Origin: Eopsaltria australis
Lineage: Eukaryota; Chordata; Aves; Passeriformes; Petroicidae
Direction: 5' to 3'
NCBI GenBank assembly: GCA_034509425.1
Contig: JAVTVJ010000793.1
Location: forward strand, 372,001 to 436,000
Length of the DNA stretch: 64,000 bases
A program made the translations under genes and the position numbers. The notes under the pieces were generated by a model. It searched no databases, was not told where the DNA came from, and saw only the letters and a list, made by a program, of their open reading frames with translations. Numbering within the stretch: the stretch's first letter is position 1; every line of letters starts with the position of its first letter. Positions 24,687 to 39,600 of the stretch are shown one piece after another.

Positions 24687-27600
24687 TTTAAATCCTTTTC
24701 TGTCAAAATGCAGAAGTATTAATTCAGGAGAATTGTTTTTAATGCTATCATTTGGAAGATACCAACAATAACAAAAAACATCAAATGTTTGTTCAAGTCG
24801 TGGTGTATTTTGAAATTCTGAAATACAGTTTATTTCCTACTGTTTGTTTAACAGCATCATAGTTTCAAGTTCTCTCTTCGGTGTAATCAAGTTCCTGTTT
24901 CCTGTTCTTTGATGCTTAGACATGTTTGAACTTAGATGGAAAAGTTTTACTTGTAAATTTTCATGTGTTTCTCTGTTACTTTCAGCTATGCATCTTTTTT
25001 TCCTAGGGATGCCTTCATCTTCAAATTTTTTGAAGAACTTTTTTTTCAACCTTGTAACATTTCTCCATGAGATTTAGTCATTAATCATAAATAGTATATG
25101 TAAAGCTGGTCAGCTGATTTGTTTTATTGTTTCCTTCATGTAGATGGCACAGTCAGGTTTTTATCAAGTAACACATGATAAAGCTTTTTGTACCAAATTC
25201 ATAGCAGAGTGTATATTGTACGTATATACTTTTAGAAGCATCGGCTAAGGTTTTATTGTGCCTGGTACTCAGGCATTGCAAATGCAGAATGAGATTCTTC
25301 TGACATTTTTCTGGGATTTTTTTTTAATTTCTAAAGCACAAACATTAGTGGGATGACCAAACTAGACCCTGAACTCTATGTGTTCACTTTCAGTGTGCGC
25401 TTTATGTTGGCCTTTGTAGTTCAGAATTCTCTTCCGTGTGTCTTTTCCAAAACAACTGCCTGAGGTAGCCTCAGTACTAGTGTTCACAAGACTGATGCCA
25501 TTTTAGTGGATTCTAAAGAAAGCTGCGTTTGATAAACAGGGTACTTAGACAGCAGAGGGTGGGCCAGCTTGGGAACAAGGTCTGTCCAGCACGTGGTACT
25601 TGTAGAGTGTTGGCACATCCTTAATCAAGGTCATTTGTCATCAGTCATTCCCATCTGGCAGTGGGCGTGTGCAGAAATGTGAACCATGTTTCTCTATAGG
25701 CAATGCCATAACTACATTACACAGGTAGGATGTGGGGAATAATTGCTCCAGCAGGCATTGCTGCTTTGGAATGCGTTGTCTTCTGGAAAATACATTATTC
25801 AAATAGAGATGCTTGCTCACTACATTAAACAATATATGTTCTTTAGCATACACCTTTTTGCTGAGTTGTTTCCCCCCTTGAAGGTGAATAAGTGCATCTT
25901 ACTCCCTGCTTTATCGTTGAAATAATCATAGTTGAGCAGAAAAAATTTTATTTGGTAATGCAGAAGAAACAATGGGAAGACATTCAAAAGTATGACTTAA
26001 ATATTCAAATTGACTGAAGTTCAAATTGTTGTGCTTTGATTCAGCTTCATGTGATGTGAAGTAGCTGTGTGATCATCGTAGAAACTGGTCTCTTGGTTTA
26101 CAAAGTACTTGAGGATTTACTTTAAAATAAAAGAAGCAAATTTCCTTATACATGGCTGTACATGCTGAAAACATGGTCTTAGGGTGTTTCTGTGACTCCT
26201 CCACAGTTTTGAATCAAATCAATCATGATTCCTTTTTTCATCCCCCTCCCTTAGGATGTGAATTGTCAGTAATTCTGCTCTATGTCCTATCTTCTCGTAC
26301 TCTGGTGTTTATTAAACACAGCTTTCTATAGTGCATGATAATACCATGTACCTTTTGATTGAAAGTGTTCCTGTTCTCTTGCGGTGAGGTGAAGGCAAAT
26401 CTTAAACCTGAAAGCTTGACCCTTCATGTGGGCTCTAACAACAAACTAGTTTTCAAAGTGACTGAAAATACACTTTTTCTTTAAGCCTACATCCCAGATT
26501 TTTACTTGGTGATATTTCTAAGTCATGAGAATATGCTAATAATTTAAATTAATTCTAAATGCCACTGCATCCGTGGGCCTCAGCTGAATTTTAAGAACAA
26601 ACCAAATGCTGTGATCAGCAATGTTTTTATGCTTGTGCTTGTGTCTAGTTTGCTTTGAGCTAACACATCTGTGAGGGGGAAGTTAGGCCTGTAGGATACG
26701 TGGCTGGCAGTGATGAATGAACAAGTCTTGACTGGGGTTCTGAGTGAGTTTGCTCATAACCTCAGGAAGTGTTTTGTGGGAGTGGCAGACAGAAATGACA
26801 CAACAAAAATCTTTTCTTAACACAGAAAAGCATACTTCCCAACTGCTGGCTGCATTTTTCACAAAGAAAGCCCACTGTTAGCGTGCTTACCTTGGTTTTG
26901 TTTCTGTGGGGTTTTTTTTCCCTCTCTCCCACTTGCTTAATGTGGGAAAAGTAGTGTGCATCTAATCCAGTGTTTTGCTGATTTATCAGTTTGTATTTAG
27001 GAAGAATGTTAAGATTAAGAGCACTGTGACTGAGAATGAGTAATGACTGGCACAGCCAGAGTGCTGAGAACACTGTCACCTGTTTACTGTGTTTTTTGTT
27101 TGGCTTTTTAACTTTTTACTTTTTTTTTTTTTTGCCATGCCCCTTCATCCACCTTCTCTGAATGGTCAGCTCTTTGTCTCTAGTATGCTAGACATTGACC
27201 ATGGTGAAAATTTTGTCTAGAAGCTGTTGCGTGCTGCTTGGTTGAATAGATTGGACTGAGCCAAGTAAAGTTGTTTGTTTGATGTTGTCTGAGCCCATAT
27301 TTTAACCTTTTTTCATTAATGTTGATCATGTAGTGCTGGTGTAAGCAACTTCTTTGTGTTTGTTTTGCTAATGTGGCAATAAGGTTTTCTGGGGTGAACA
27401 CCTTCATGCTATGTCAGTGAAATAAATGTTTCGTGCTACTTTATAATAAGGTAAATGCTACAAAAGTAGGTGTGGGAAAGGACTATAGTTAGTACATATG
27501 TGAACCTTCAAGAGAGGTTGGGTTAGTACTATTTTTTTATGGGGCAGGTTTTGGTGACTAAATGGCAGATGAGGGCATTGTGTTTGTAGGACTGTGGTTC

Positions 27601-30600
27601 TCATACTGAAGGTCTCTGCTTCACACTGAAAGCTTCTTCGTTCTGGGGAAAAGAGGGAGGGGTGGGACTAAGTAGTTGATTTGCAGTGTGATTAAACAAT
27701 ATTCAATGTAGCACTAAGTCAAAGAGTGATAGAGATATTTGGACTGATAGAAATTCTTGAGTTCTATTCAAACACACTGGAATTTGTTGTTACAAGTGGT
27801 AGGGAATGTTCTGAATAACACATGTTATTTGAGACAGTTTTGCATTTTTCTGGCCATCTGCAATTACTGGATTCAGTAGTATGCGATTTTGACTGCCTTA
27901 AGATTGGAGTATGCTGTCAGGACAGTGGAGTTGTTTGATGCTTTTATGGTGCTAAGCAGTACTGAGAGGTATAATCAGCAGAGCTGGTATTCCCAGAACA
28001 GAAACTCCTCAGACTTTCACCAAATCCAAAGATTTACAGATGGAAGGTGGGATCTGTTCTTCACTTTTGTTCCTTTGGTGTTCCTCCCCCCCTCCCCTCC
28101 CATTTTTCAGGAATCTGTTTTTCAAATTTGTAGCTCTGGTGCCATAAGATTAAAAAACATACACGCATAATAAAATGTTTACTTTTTGCTCTTTTTTGGC
28201 CACACTTGTGAAGAGATTTGCTGGAAAATCAAAACAGTCATGCAACTGTCAGAGGGGGAACACAGAATTAGGGGAGCTTAGAAGTGGTTTCAAGATTGGT
28301 AATAGAAGCTGTGTAATCTGTGCTGAAGTATATACTCAAAGAAATGCTTTCAGTGATACAGATTTGGAAGTACTTTTAAATCTATTAGCTATCTGTACAG
28401 ATGGACAGCTTTATTATATAAAAAATGCCTAACAAGACAATGACTTCAGTTGCTGCTCCCAGCATACATGCTAATAAGTATGCACTATCTACAACTATTT
28501 CCAAAAATGTTATTCAGGGCATTGTCATTTAAATTTTGATCTAAATGTAGTTTGTAAGTTTTATAGCATATCTTTGAGCAGTAACAAAATAAATTACCAT
28601 TTAAGAGCAATGTTTATAGATGCAACAAGCTTTCTTTCATATTTTGACATATGGATCAGTGGCAGAGCCGGTAGAAAAATAAGTAAAAGTGATTTTGGGA
28701 GAGAAAGATCCTTTTCTTTTATTGTTCCATCTCTGTTCTGTATTTCTTTTTCCTTGGATAAATGTATAGGTTAATAATCATATTGAGATCCCTTAGCAGA
28801 CCTTGTATCTATTAGGAAGACTGAATAACTGTTACTGTCCAATATTAGATCTGGTCCTACATGTGCATATACAGTACACATCATACATCTCAGAGTTTGT
28901 CTTTGCTATTGGATCTTTATAGCGACATTATGTGACTGCTGCACTTCCCTATTGTGCCTTGAATATGGTAAATACAATTATTACAAGCTGAAATTTGGTT
29001 TTAAGTTGAAATATTCATACAGCCAGATACCTAAAGGGCCTCAGTGTAAAGTTTGAAGGATACATTTCGTTTGAATCATGCTAAAACATTCAGGGAAGAT
29101 AAAATCACTAAATGTGTATAAATCACATCAAATAGCAAAACACCTTGAGTGAGTAGTCCACAAATTCTCAATACATGTGATGATATGTCAAGACTTTTTT
29201 GAGTAAACCAATTAAATAGGATGGGAAAAAATAGTAAAATTGAATTAGTGGCAAATGAATTGCAGTTATCACTATGAAGAGGTCAGGAAAACTTCTCACT
29301 CATTTTATATTCCTCACCACTACCATTGTACTGCTACAAAATAAAGAGGAAAATGAAATGTAGAATAAACCCCAGTAACAATGATATTTTTGTCTGCATT
29401 TTATGTGTTTACTGTCTCTTAATATCTGGGTATCATTCTCTTTGTGTATGTGAGAGAAGCAAGGGTATTATAATTCTCATTATATAAGAGATTATTTATG
29501 TAAGACTATATTATTATTACAATATAAATCTTTTATACGTGTGTATGCATACAGAAAGCACTTGCTTGTACATAAATACAAAGCATGCATTTTAAGTTCC
29601 GCTTTTTTAAAATGAATTAAAAGCAGAGAAGTGTTCAAATCACTAATGAAAATGAGACAAAAGTCTTCAATTTGACAGGAGTTAAGAGGTCTGAGATGAT
29701 GTTTAGGAACTCTAAGAGAAAAGAGAATGAGGTTGGAGGAAATTATTTCTTAGTCTAAGAACAAGAGGCCTTTAATTCTGAAAAAGTTTTGAAGCTGATA
29801 CCAGGAAAATATTTCACAGTACATAAACATAACATATCTAGAATTCTCTTCTTAAGAGATACTTATGTTTAAAAGCTTAGTGGGATTTAAAATCTTATGA
29901 ATTCATGTGAATGCCCTTCTTTCATAAGCCAGCTACTTACTTGAGAATAACAAATAGCCTCTGTAGTCTGTGCACTAGATTTAGTTGCACATTCTTTGAA
30001 ATAGCTTGTGCTTTTCACTGTCAAGTATCTGGACTAGGCCTCATAGAAGGGGCAGTTTAATTACTCTGAAATCAGTGTTTCTGGATTTTGGCTTCATGCA
30101 AAAATATTTTCATACACGAAAAACCTAATCTTCTGAGAAATCATAGACATTTAAAATACTGTTTTGGGTAGTTTGTAGGTGGTTATGGATTATGTGCTTT
30201 GACTAAAGGCAAGAAAATTGAAAATATTTAGAAAATTTCTAGTAATGCTCTTGGTTTTGCTTATTGAGCAATTGCTCTAATCATATGTCTGTATCACTAG
30301 GTATAGAAATAATCATTCAGGTGCTGTTTGAAGATTCTAATATGTAAGATCTTGTGTTCATACAGAAAATTGTTTTGTACCAATCTCTGAGATCATTGCT
30401 GTAGAAGAAACTGAGTTTAACAAGAAACAACGTAACATTGGCAGATGGCAAAAAATGGCAAAGCTGCATGCTTTCACAGGTAAGGCATATAGTCTCTGGA
30501 TGCTTGTGCTTGTTATTCTGTTGAAGGTAGTTCAAGGCAGACTCAAAAACAATCATCAGTTTTGGGGTTTTTTTTATCAGAAATGATGTGTTTCAAAAAA

Positions 30601-33600
30601 CTCCACCCCCCAAAAATCAACCATCAAAAAATAAAAGCCCACCAAAATCCCAAACCAAAATAAACCCAAGCAAAAGTCCCACAAAAACAAACAAAAGAAC
30701 CCCCACCTAAAACCTGTTGGTTTATATGTAAAGATCCTTATTTGGAAAATAAAACTTTTCCTTTAAGAGCACATGCTGTGTTTAGTTTTTTTTAATGAAA
30801 TTCAAACTTATGTCTAAGTGTTCACCCTAATGTGTTTTTGCTGCTGCATGACTCTGCAGCAGGATGCCTGCTTTCTACTACTTGACTAGAAAATCAAGAG
30901 AGGCTGAAAAAAATGAGTCCTAAATGTTTGGGGATTTTAAAATTACTTCTAACCATCAGGTTGTATGCATGAAAGTTTCTTCATGTTGACTGGCATTTTT
31001 AAAACAAAGTGCCAGAAACAAATGTCTGATTTGGGGAAAGATTGGTGACTTCTGTGCTAAAAGGATGTCATGGCAAAATTTTATGTTGTGGAGTACTGTC
31101 CTCACATTTAGTACCCCAGTGAGAGTGATTGGAGATACTGTGTATGAAGTAAGTATAAGGTCTTAATGCACAAGAAAGCAAAATCTTTTTTCTCAAATTT
31201 CAGCTTTATATAATGCAATTCACCCTGTTGGTTACATGAGAGTTAATGTCAGTTTATCTTCTTAAGCTTGTGGCGTTTTATGTAGATATTGCAGACTTTA
31301 ATACTGATAATGCATAAGCTCAGTGAACTTTTGAACAAGTATGTCTCTAATAAGTTGCTGAGAAATGGCTTCTTTAGAAAGAAGTCTGTGTTTAGGTGTC
31401 TGCTTATAGCAAATGTTTTCATTTATGTTTCCATTTGGACTCTACAAATGTGCTGTTCATACTCTGAATGCTTCTGTCATTTGTAGAAGTATGTAGTAGA
31501 GGTTAATTACAGGTCAGTATTTTCAGGGTCTTTCTGAAATGCATTTTTCATTTCACAAAGCCATCTCATTATGTATTTTTTTTTTAATTTAAATAGTGTA
31601 TTATGTGAAGAAAGCCCGAAATCACCGCTGGCGGTGCAGTCATGTGACGTTTTGGTGTGTTGATGAGCACTTATGTAATCAGTGGATACAGGTGCTGAAG
31701 GAATTACTTGAAATGCAGAGTAAGTTTGAATAAACTATGAACATTTGCACCATCATTTTGTAGGCTTGTACATCAATCAGTGTTATTTTGATATATCTGC
31801 TTTTTTGAAATCTTAAGAGCATCTTATGCTCAAAACTTGAGGGAGCCAAGAATTGAAGTGTTTCCTTATCACTACTTTATCTTACATATCCACTAAATTG
31901 TACTGAGTGCTTTAATAAGTCAGGACTGTTGGTGTCCGGATATAAATTATTTTCACAAAATGGAGACACACTTGAAGCTTAGCAAAGGCTTTAAATGACT
32001 GTAGCTTTGGAAAAGGTAATGGACAGATGTAAGCTCAGGGATTTGAGGTACTCTAGAGATTTGAGGTCAAGGACTCTAGCAATTGGAAGATTTATGGGTG
32101 TGTTTCACCATTCCAGACTCTGTCATCAGCAAAATGTGTGTTATGGAGTAAGAGTTCCCATTAATCATTTCTGAGACTCTTGAACATCTACTTCGTGGGA
32201 GGTTAAAAGTAATTTTGAGGGAGTTATTCCTGAAAGAGATACCTTGATAGATTTCAGGAATCAGCAGGAGCAGAGTAACTCTGTGACAGAAAGGAGATGA
32301 AGGGTGATCATAGCAGAGGCAGTGCCCTTGCTGACCAGGGTCCCAGTATATCTGAACAGGGTGGGCAGAACAGGGATGGGGATAGAAGCAGGTCCAATTT
32401 ACAGCCCAGGTAAGATAAAGTAATTGGGTCCACCCAGGGAGGCTGGAGCAGAACAGCTGGAGCTGGAGACAGGACTAGGGATGAGCTCCCCACAGTGTAG
32501 GTCTGAGGCCTGTCTGAGATACAGAGCTGGAGAAGGGATTGGATACAAGTACACCTGCAGTGTGACTTGAGCAAGTACTTAAGGCTTACGGAATAAAAAT
32601 GAGTATTTAAGAAAAACTGTCCTGAACAGGCAGTGGAAGCATTCTTAATGTTTTTGTTTTATATACATTATACGAGGTACATCCGTCTTTTTCAAAAAAT
32701 GGGGTTTGTGCACCCATTCAGTACACTGTGAGAACTGTGGCCTGAGCAGTCAATTCCATTTGAATGCAATTGTTAATTTTCTTGGTAACAAACTCCTTCA
32801 GGAAAGGGAATATGTTCTTAGATGGGGTGAATAGTGCTCTGAGTGTGTGGCAGATTTAAACCACTCAGTCTGTCTAGCTTGGGTGAATTTTTTGTAAAAG
32901 TGTGCTGGTGTAATAAATCTGATATTTTTTCCTTTTAAACTAATAATCTAGAATGCAATCTGAGGAAGTACAGATGTTAAGGTTTTTGTCTGTTGCATAA
33001 AAAAGGCGGTTTTCTAGGTGCAGCAAGCAGTACTGTTTTGTATCTCTGTTAATACAGAGGTGTAATAATTGTTTTCATTGACACTAATAGTGTAAATCCA
33101 TAACTGTTTGGACAAATTTGAGATAGTAGTATCAAAGGTGCTTTTGGAGGGAGGAAGGGGCAACTAACACTGTAGGACAAGCACTTGCTGTGCAGCATGT
33201 AGTTTTATGAGGCATTCTTAGTGTGACTTGATCACAGAAAGGAAATGGATTTTAACCATGTTATTACAGAAATAAGAAAGTTGAAATAAATTAATGTAAA
33301 AGTATTTTTGTATGCTTCACTTACAAGTGTCTTTGCTATTGCTGCCCTTTTAGTCTTGTATGCCTGTAATACTCATGTAATTAGAGTAACTTGTGTAGTG
33401 GGAAGGTACTGCAAGAATGACAAGTAAGAAGTAAGAATGTGAGATAGGCAGTCAGAAAAAATGATTCTGAATGTCACCTGCTGTCTTACTAACAATTTGT
33501 TCAATGCTGTTGGTATCAGTATAATAAAGAGGGCAGATGAAGCAGGCTTTTATAGCTCTTTGTTAAAGAGTTTTAACAGTTAATAAAGAGTTACAAGTCT

Positions 33601-36600
33601 TTTATGCTGTGTTTGCTTTGATGTTAGTAGGTTTGGGTTTGTATGGCTTGATGAATTTTTGTGTACAAAAGCAGTGTACTATGATTTTCCTTACTGCAGA
33701 GTCCAGACCAAAGCACCTGCTTGTGTATATTAATCCCTACGGAGGAAAAAGACAAGGGAAGAGGATTTATGAACAGAAAGTTGCTCCACTCTTCAGTCTG
33801 GCTTCTATATCCACTGATGTTGTTAGTGAGTAATGAATATTTTAATTTCTTAATAAGCACAGTATGAACTCTTTAAAACATTCCTGAGTAGCTAAAGCTC
33901 TTTCTAATAGAGACCTTTTCTTACTAAAGAAATGAAACAAAGTAGTAGAGAATGTTTTCTAATTAAAACATAAGTAGCCATATGAATGGCAACCTTCTAT
34001 CACCTTACTGCTTACTAAAATAAAACTTCTGATGCTCCTGAGCTATTTGAGCTCTTAATAAAATATGTTGCCTTTCTTCTCTTTTTCAGTTTCACTGTTC
34101 AAACTAATTGATCATTTGCACAATTTTTAGTGAACTGTTTTTTCCGTGTGTACTGTGCACGTCTCCTTCAATTGTTTCCCTGACAAAAATCTTTTGAGAC
34201 ACATTGTATGGACAGGCTGTTTTATGGTCACGTTGGTAATAGAATCATGGTTATTAATGAATTAATTTTTTATAATTCTATATTATATACAGCTTTATAG
34301 TGATACTTCTAATGATAAATTTTAATGTGTTTATTTCTTCATAGTAACTGAACATGCTAACCATGCTAAGGACAACTTATTTGAAGTTAATATTTATAAA
34401 TATGATGGGTAAGTGACTTTACTTGCCTCTTTTAAATTATTTTTAAGCTGATAGATTATGTAATTGGTCTGTTCTTGTCTCTAATTTCAAATGGTAGCCT
34501 TCATTACTAACACATTTATTGCAACAGCTGGAAGTCCTGAGGCATGTTCCTGTCTGTAGGAGATCCACATTTAGGAGTATAAAAAGAAAACTAAACTGTT
34601 TCAGTAAACTTGTTCCACACAATATATTCAAGCATTGTATAACAACGTTTGCATGAGATTTCTGTTCAAAAGATGAATGTAAGATTAATTCTGCTCAGTT
34701 GAACATTCTGTTACAGCTCAAAAGCTACCCAGAAATGTTTTGTGGTCTCAACATACATGAGTTCAGAACACTGCACCAGTAGCAGTCAGCCTGTGTGTAA
34801 AAAACATGGACTGTTCAGAGATGTTTCAGGTAGCTCCTCTTGCTGTATGTGACTGTTCAGTAGTGGCTACATCGTTCGGCTTTATTTGCATTTCTTATGT
34901 TGTGAAGTTACTGCTTTAAAAAAACACCTGACTGAATGGGGATCTTGCATTCCATTATTAAGTCTGCTGTAGAGTATTTTAATAAAATCATTTTAGATTT
35001 TAAAAATCATTTAGTCATTTTAGTTTCCAGTTCATGACGTGAAACAAGTTAGAATCAGGAAAAACACGAAAATGTATGCAGATAAACTCTCATAACTACA
35101 ATATTTTAAAATTGTATCTTGTGGCTGTTGACAGGTACATTTAAACTGGTAAGCTGCAAAAAGAAAACACATTCAGTTTTTTCAGAGTACTTTTGCTTTA
35201 GTACTTTGCTATGTACATTGTCTATGCTGAATAAGGGCATGATGTTGGGAAACTGTATTAGTAAGAAATGACATTTATAGGCTGAGTTCCCAGACTATAC
35301 CTGCTTTAAAATGACTTGCCTTCAAATAAACTGTTTTGTCCATACTGTGATTTTTCTTAATTTTTCAGTTTTTGTCTATACTGTGAAATTTCTTAATTTT
35401 TCAGAAGTTCAAGGAAGGGAAATATTGATCCTAGAAAAACCTAGTTAGTTGTTATTTTTCCTTTTCATATGATTTGAAATAAGTGTAGTGATGGTTGGTG
35501 AAATTTCAATACAGAGCAGAAAGGGAAGCAGGTGAGCCCATGTCCACTCCTAACAAATTTGTTTTTGCAAAAAAGTGGCAGTGACCAATTGTGGTGGTAT
35601 CTGAAGTGCTTTTGGCAGATTCAGAGTCTCATATTGTAGGATTTTTTTCCTTTGGTGGGTTTTTGGTTTTTTGTTTGTTTGTTTTACCTCTCTTACGTGC
35701 CACAATAAACAATAGGCCAGAGAACTGCCATCCTTTTAGAATCTTACGATTCTTCCATTCCTAGGCTGGGCCTAAATGGCAGTTTGCTTGGGATCTGCAG
35801 CCTGCTTTTTCCAAGCCTGACTTTTGTCCATCATGTACAGCTTTTTTTCTGTGGTCAACAGTGATGTTAGGAATTACTTCCTGAATCAAAACTACTTTTT
35901 AAATAACAGATCATGTGGTCATCTGGAAAATTTAAAAATGGTTGAACCACATAAATGTGTGTTTCTTCAAGTCTGACTTTTCTCACATACAGTAGAAGGT
36001 TCATTGGATTCCCGCATCTAATTGATGTTCTGCTGTCCCCATAGACTGGTTCTGATGTGTGGCTTTCCCTTCATTCAGTGATGAATTTCTTCATTTCATC
36101 TCCAGATTCCCTATTTAGCAAAGCCATACATGGAATTCTGCAAGTAGATACAGGATTCTTAATGATAATTGCTTTACTACTTTTCAAGTGTTTTGCTTTA
36201 GACAGCTTACTGAAGTATCTTAAGTATGTTTCCTGTTTGTTCTTCCTATTTTGTGTTATAGGAATTTCTTTCGGTGAATGTAGTCACCTAACAGCTCAGT
36301 GATAGAACAGCTTTTCTTTAAGCACAGTTACTTAAAATACTCATTTGGCTACAATCCAGCAGGGTTTTGTACGTCACTCTGCAGAACAATTAGAGCACTC
36401 TGTAATATGCAGGTAATAGCCATGTTTGGAATAAGTGGCATGTATCATTGTGGTTTCTTACGCATGTCTGTTGCACAAGCCTTTGTAAAATTGTTTCTGG
36501 TTGGGTTTTTTTCCCAGTTTTTGAGTTAGTTCACAGAATGGTTGAGATTAGAAGGGACCTTAGTTCTTTAAAAACTCATTTAACTTGTGGATTAGCTTCT

Positions 36601-39600
36601 GAAGTCCTCTAGCAGCTGTAGTTTGCTGTTATCATTTCTCTAAAAGGTGAAATGCTTGCCCACTAGTAAAATCAAGCCAAAGAGTAACAATCACTCTAAG
36701 TTGTTTCTTTCAGATATTCTTCACCAGGGGCCTTCACATGTGCAGCATATATCTGGCTTGTACATTAGTCTTCTGATGTTTGCTGTGAATTTGGTTGTGC
36801 TGTTATTGCATATGTGAAGTTCTTTATCATATTTACCTTTGACAGGTATAGACATTCGTATAACTGTCCCCTCTGAGCCTGGATATAGTGTTCGGTATAA
36901 AAGATGATCAGAGCACTGGAGCACCTCTCCTATGAAGACAGGTTGGGAGAACTGGGCTTGTTCAGCCTGAAGAAGGGAAGGCTCCAGGGAGACTTTAGAG
37001 CACCCTTCAGTACCTAAAGGGGACTTAGAAGGAGGCTGGAGAGGGACATTTTATGAGGGCATGTAACAGTAGGACAAGGGGGAATGGTTTTTAACTGGAA
37101 GAGGCCAGGTTTAGATTAGGTTTAAGGAAGAAATTCTTTGCAGGCTGCCAAGAGAAGTCATGGATACCTCATCCCTGGAAGTGTTAAAGGCCAGATTGGA
37201 TGGAGCTTTGAGCAAACTAGTACTGAGATGACACTGACCTTGAACTGATGTGGAAATTTTTGTTTCTTTAGTTTGTTTTTTTTGAGTCCGGAGAGAAAGA
37301 TAAGGCTAAAATTGAGGAATAGTGTAGTAAAGCTATTGGAAGAGGAAAAAAAATTACAAAAATTGGAAACATATGTCCTTTTATTCCTTCTCTCTCAATC
37401 TATTAGTTCTTGACTTAGAGTTGGAGAGTTTACATTTTTAAGACTATCATCTCCATACATGGAAAAAAATGACTGTTTTTTTCAAGCTTTTCATCTGCTG
37501 AAAATACAATAATACCAAAATTTAAATCATCTATACTTAAACATTAGATTAATTTATCCTATGAAATAAGTGCTCATTCTGCAATATCTGTTGCTGATGA
37601 TGTGAAAGGTATTAGTTTATGAGTTGGAAATTATTGCTGTATATAACAGCACACATTCCTAGACTTGTGTGCTAGGGACTACATCTGTAACTCTGGATTT
37701 CTCATGTGTTCCTTTAAAGTGTGTTTGAATTAGTTTATAAGTTAAAGAATGTTTATGCTTTTAGAGTTCAGAGTGCATTTGATTATTATTCATAAAATGT
37801 ATACTGCTGTAAATGAGTCTTTTTACTTCGTAGTATTTTCTTGACTGTGGACTCTGCTGAGCTTTAACATATTCAGGATTTGTGCAGCTGCTGTACTAGC
37901 TCTGACCGGAATTAAATTTGTGAAACAAATTTTGCATCTGGTAACATTTAGGACTCTGTCTCATTATGAATGGTTGTGTAGGTATACATGACTTCTGTCT
38001 GATGGGATCTCAGCATGTTCAAAAGAGGATGGAGGCGTGTGCTTCTCTGGATTTTGACTTTCATATACTGTATATTCCTATTAAATAGTGTAAAATATAT
38101 TTCTGCCTTTTAGTAAAGGTACCCTGTTTCCATTTTGTGTACTTGGAAAGCTGTGTGTACAGTCCTGTTCAGTGTTTTTTTTTTGCATAGTGAATTTCCA
38201 CTGATATTTGTCTGTCTGCACACAGTAGTAGAGGATAAAGATTTTTGCAGGTTGCAGTCCAACATTTTTTCCTAAAGTTACAGATATGTCTAGGTGCATT
38301 TGCAGTTTTGTAGCTTGAAACTTTTTTTCTGCGTTTTTTTAATTGCCTAGTTGACTGTGGGTTACCATATCCTGTAAAACTGGAGGAAGAGAATTTAACA
38401 ACTATTTCTGGTGTTCCCAGTGCATGCCCTAAGTAGAACACTTGCCGTGTTGTTTATTGACTGTTAGTGTGCATTCTAATTTGTGTTTTCTGGCAGTGTT
38501 GTTTGTGTTGGTGGGGACGGCATGTTCAGTGAAGTGATGCATGGTCTCATTGGAAGAATACAGAAGGACTCTGGCATAGACCAAAATAATCCCAAAGCAT
38601 CGTTAGTCCAGTGCAATATAAGGATTGGCATAATTCCTGCTGGTAAGAAAGGGTTAACTTTCAGTTTAATTTATTCATTCATTCTTGAAATTTTTTCTTA
38701 TTCATAACTTCTTGAGTTTAGGCATAAGTGTAAGATCTGAGCAATGATATTCTATAAAGAGACCTAACTAAAGCTGTTTGTTTCCATATAAAATTATTGA
38801 TCACGTGCAATTTTATTTAGGAAGAATATTTTGTAAAGGAGATTAAATCTTAATGTATAACTTCAGAATTTAATTACTACTACTTCTTTTTTTGTTGCTT
38901 AGTGTGTGTTAATATGAAATAAGATGTTGACAGTAATACCTTTCTAAACACAATAAGGAGTGGAATTTACTAAACAGAAATTTACCTGATAAATATTTTT
39001 CTGGTTCCAAATCCTCCACTAATTTAGTTATAATTATAATGAGAGCTTCCCACTGGTCTGGCAAACTCCAAACAAATGCTGAGATTCCTGGACTCTTTTC
39101 CTCCATTTGTTCTCACAGCAGATACAGGGCGTCTACAGCTGAGGAACAGTTCTTGTTTGTCAGACCAAGGAGCAGTTTCTGCCCCTTGTTAGAGGTGCTA
39201 CACATTCACAGTGTCAGAAACTTTTTCAGGCAGTCCTGACTGCTGTCATTTGAGAGAACTCCTTCAAATTGAAGTCTTTTTTGATATTATTATTGTTATT
39301 ATTACGGACCATAAAGGCATTCTTTGGATCAGTCTTGCTGTTTTCAATCTGGTGTCCTAGGTGTTACCTCATCCTGCCCATTTGGTCCTCAAAGATTCCT
39401 TCAAAAGCAGATTAACAAGTTTACTTTCTATTACAGGACTGAAATAGTGTTGTAACTCTTTAACAGAATCAGTAATTTTGAGGTCTCTGTAGGAACACAG
39501 ATGGACAGTCCAATATCCTTTCTATGCTGCTCTCTTTTCTTGTCTGATGCTTGTGCTTTGGATTAAAGAACTATACGTGAAATAAACGTTGTGAGTTTCT

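Larger units (their letters stand above)
21543..30365 (+). other. CERK intron 1
   Basis: An 8.8-kb phase-1 intron. It holds the 3' half of the CpG island (to about 22160), a run of 30 T at 22309-22338, a perfect 50-bp palindrome at 24638-24687, a C-rich patch near 28086-28101, and otherwise AT-rich sequence in which I saw no gene or known repeat. The tandem GAGCATCTGTGCC near 22026-22052 is a minor local duplication. Confidence 0.85.
34409..38496 (+). other. CERK intron 5
   Basis: About 4.1 kb. Contains a 35-base tandem duplication (35334-35404), a T/G-rich tract (about 35641-35687), a short CR1-like end (about 36532-36572, minus orientation) and a larger CR1 fragment (36899-37230). No gene seen. 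Confidence 0.85.
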
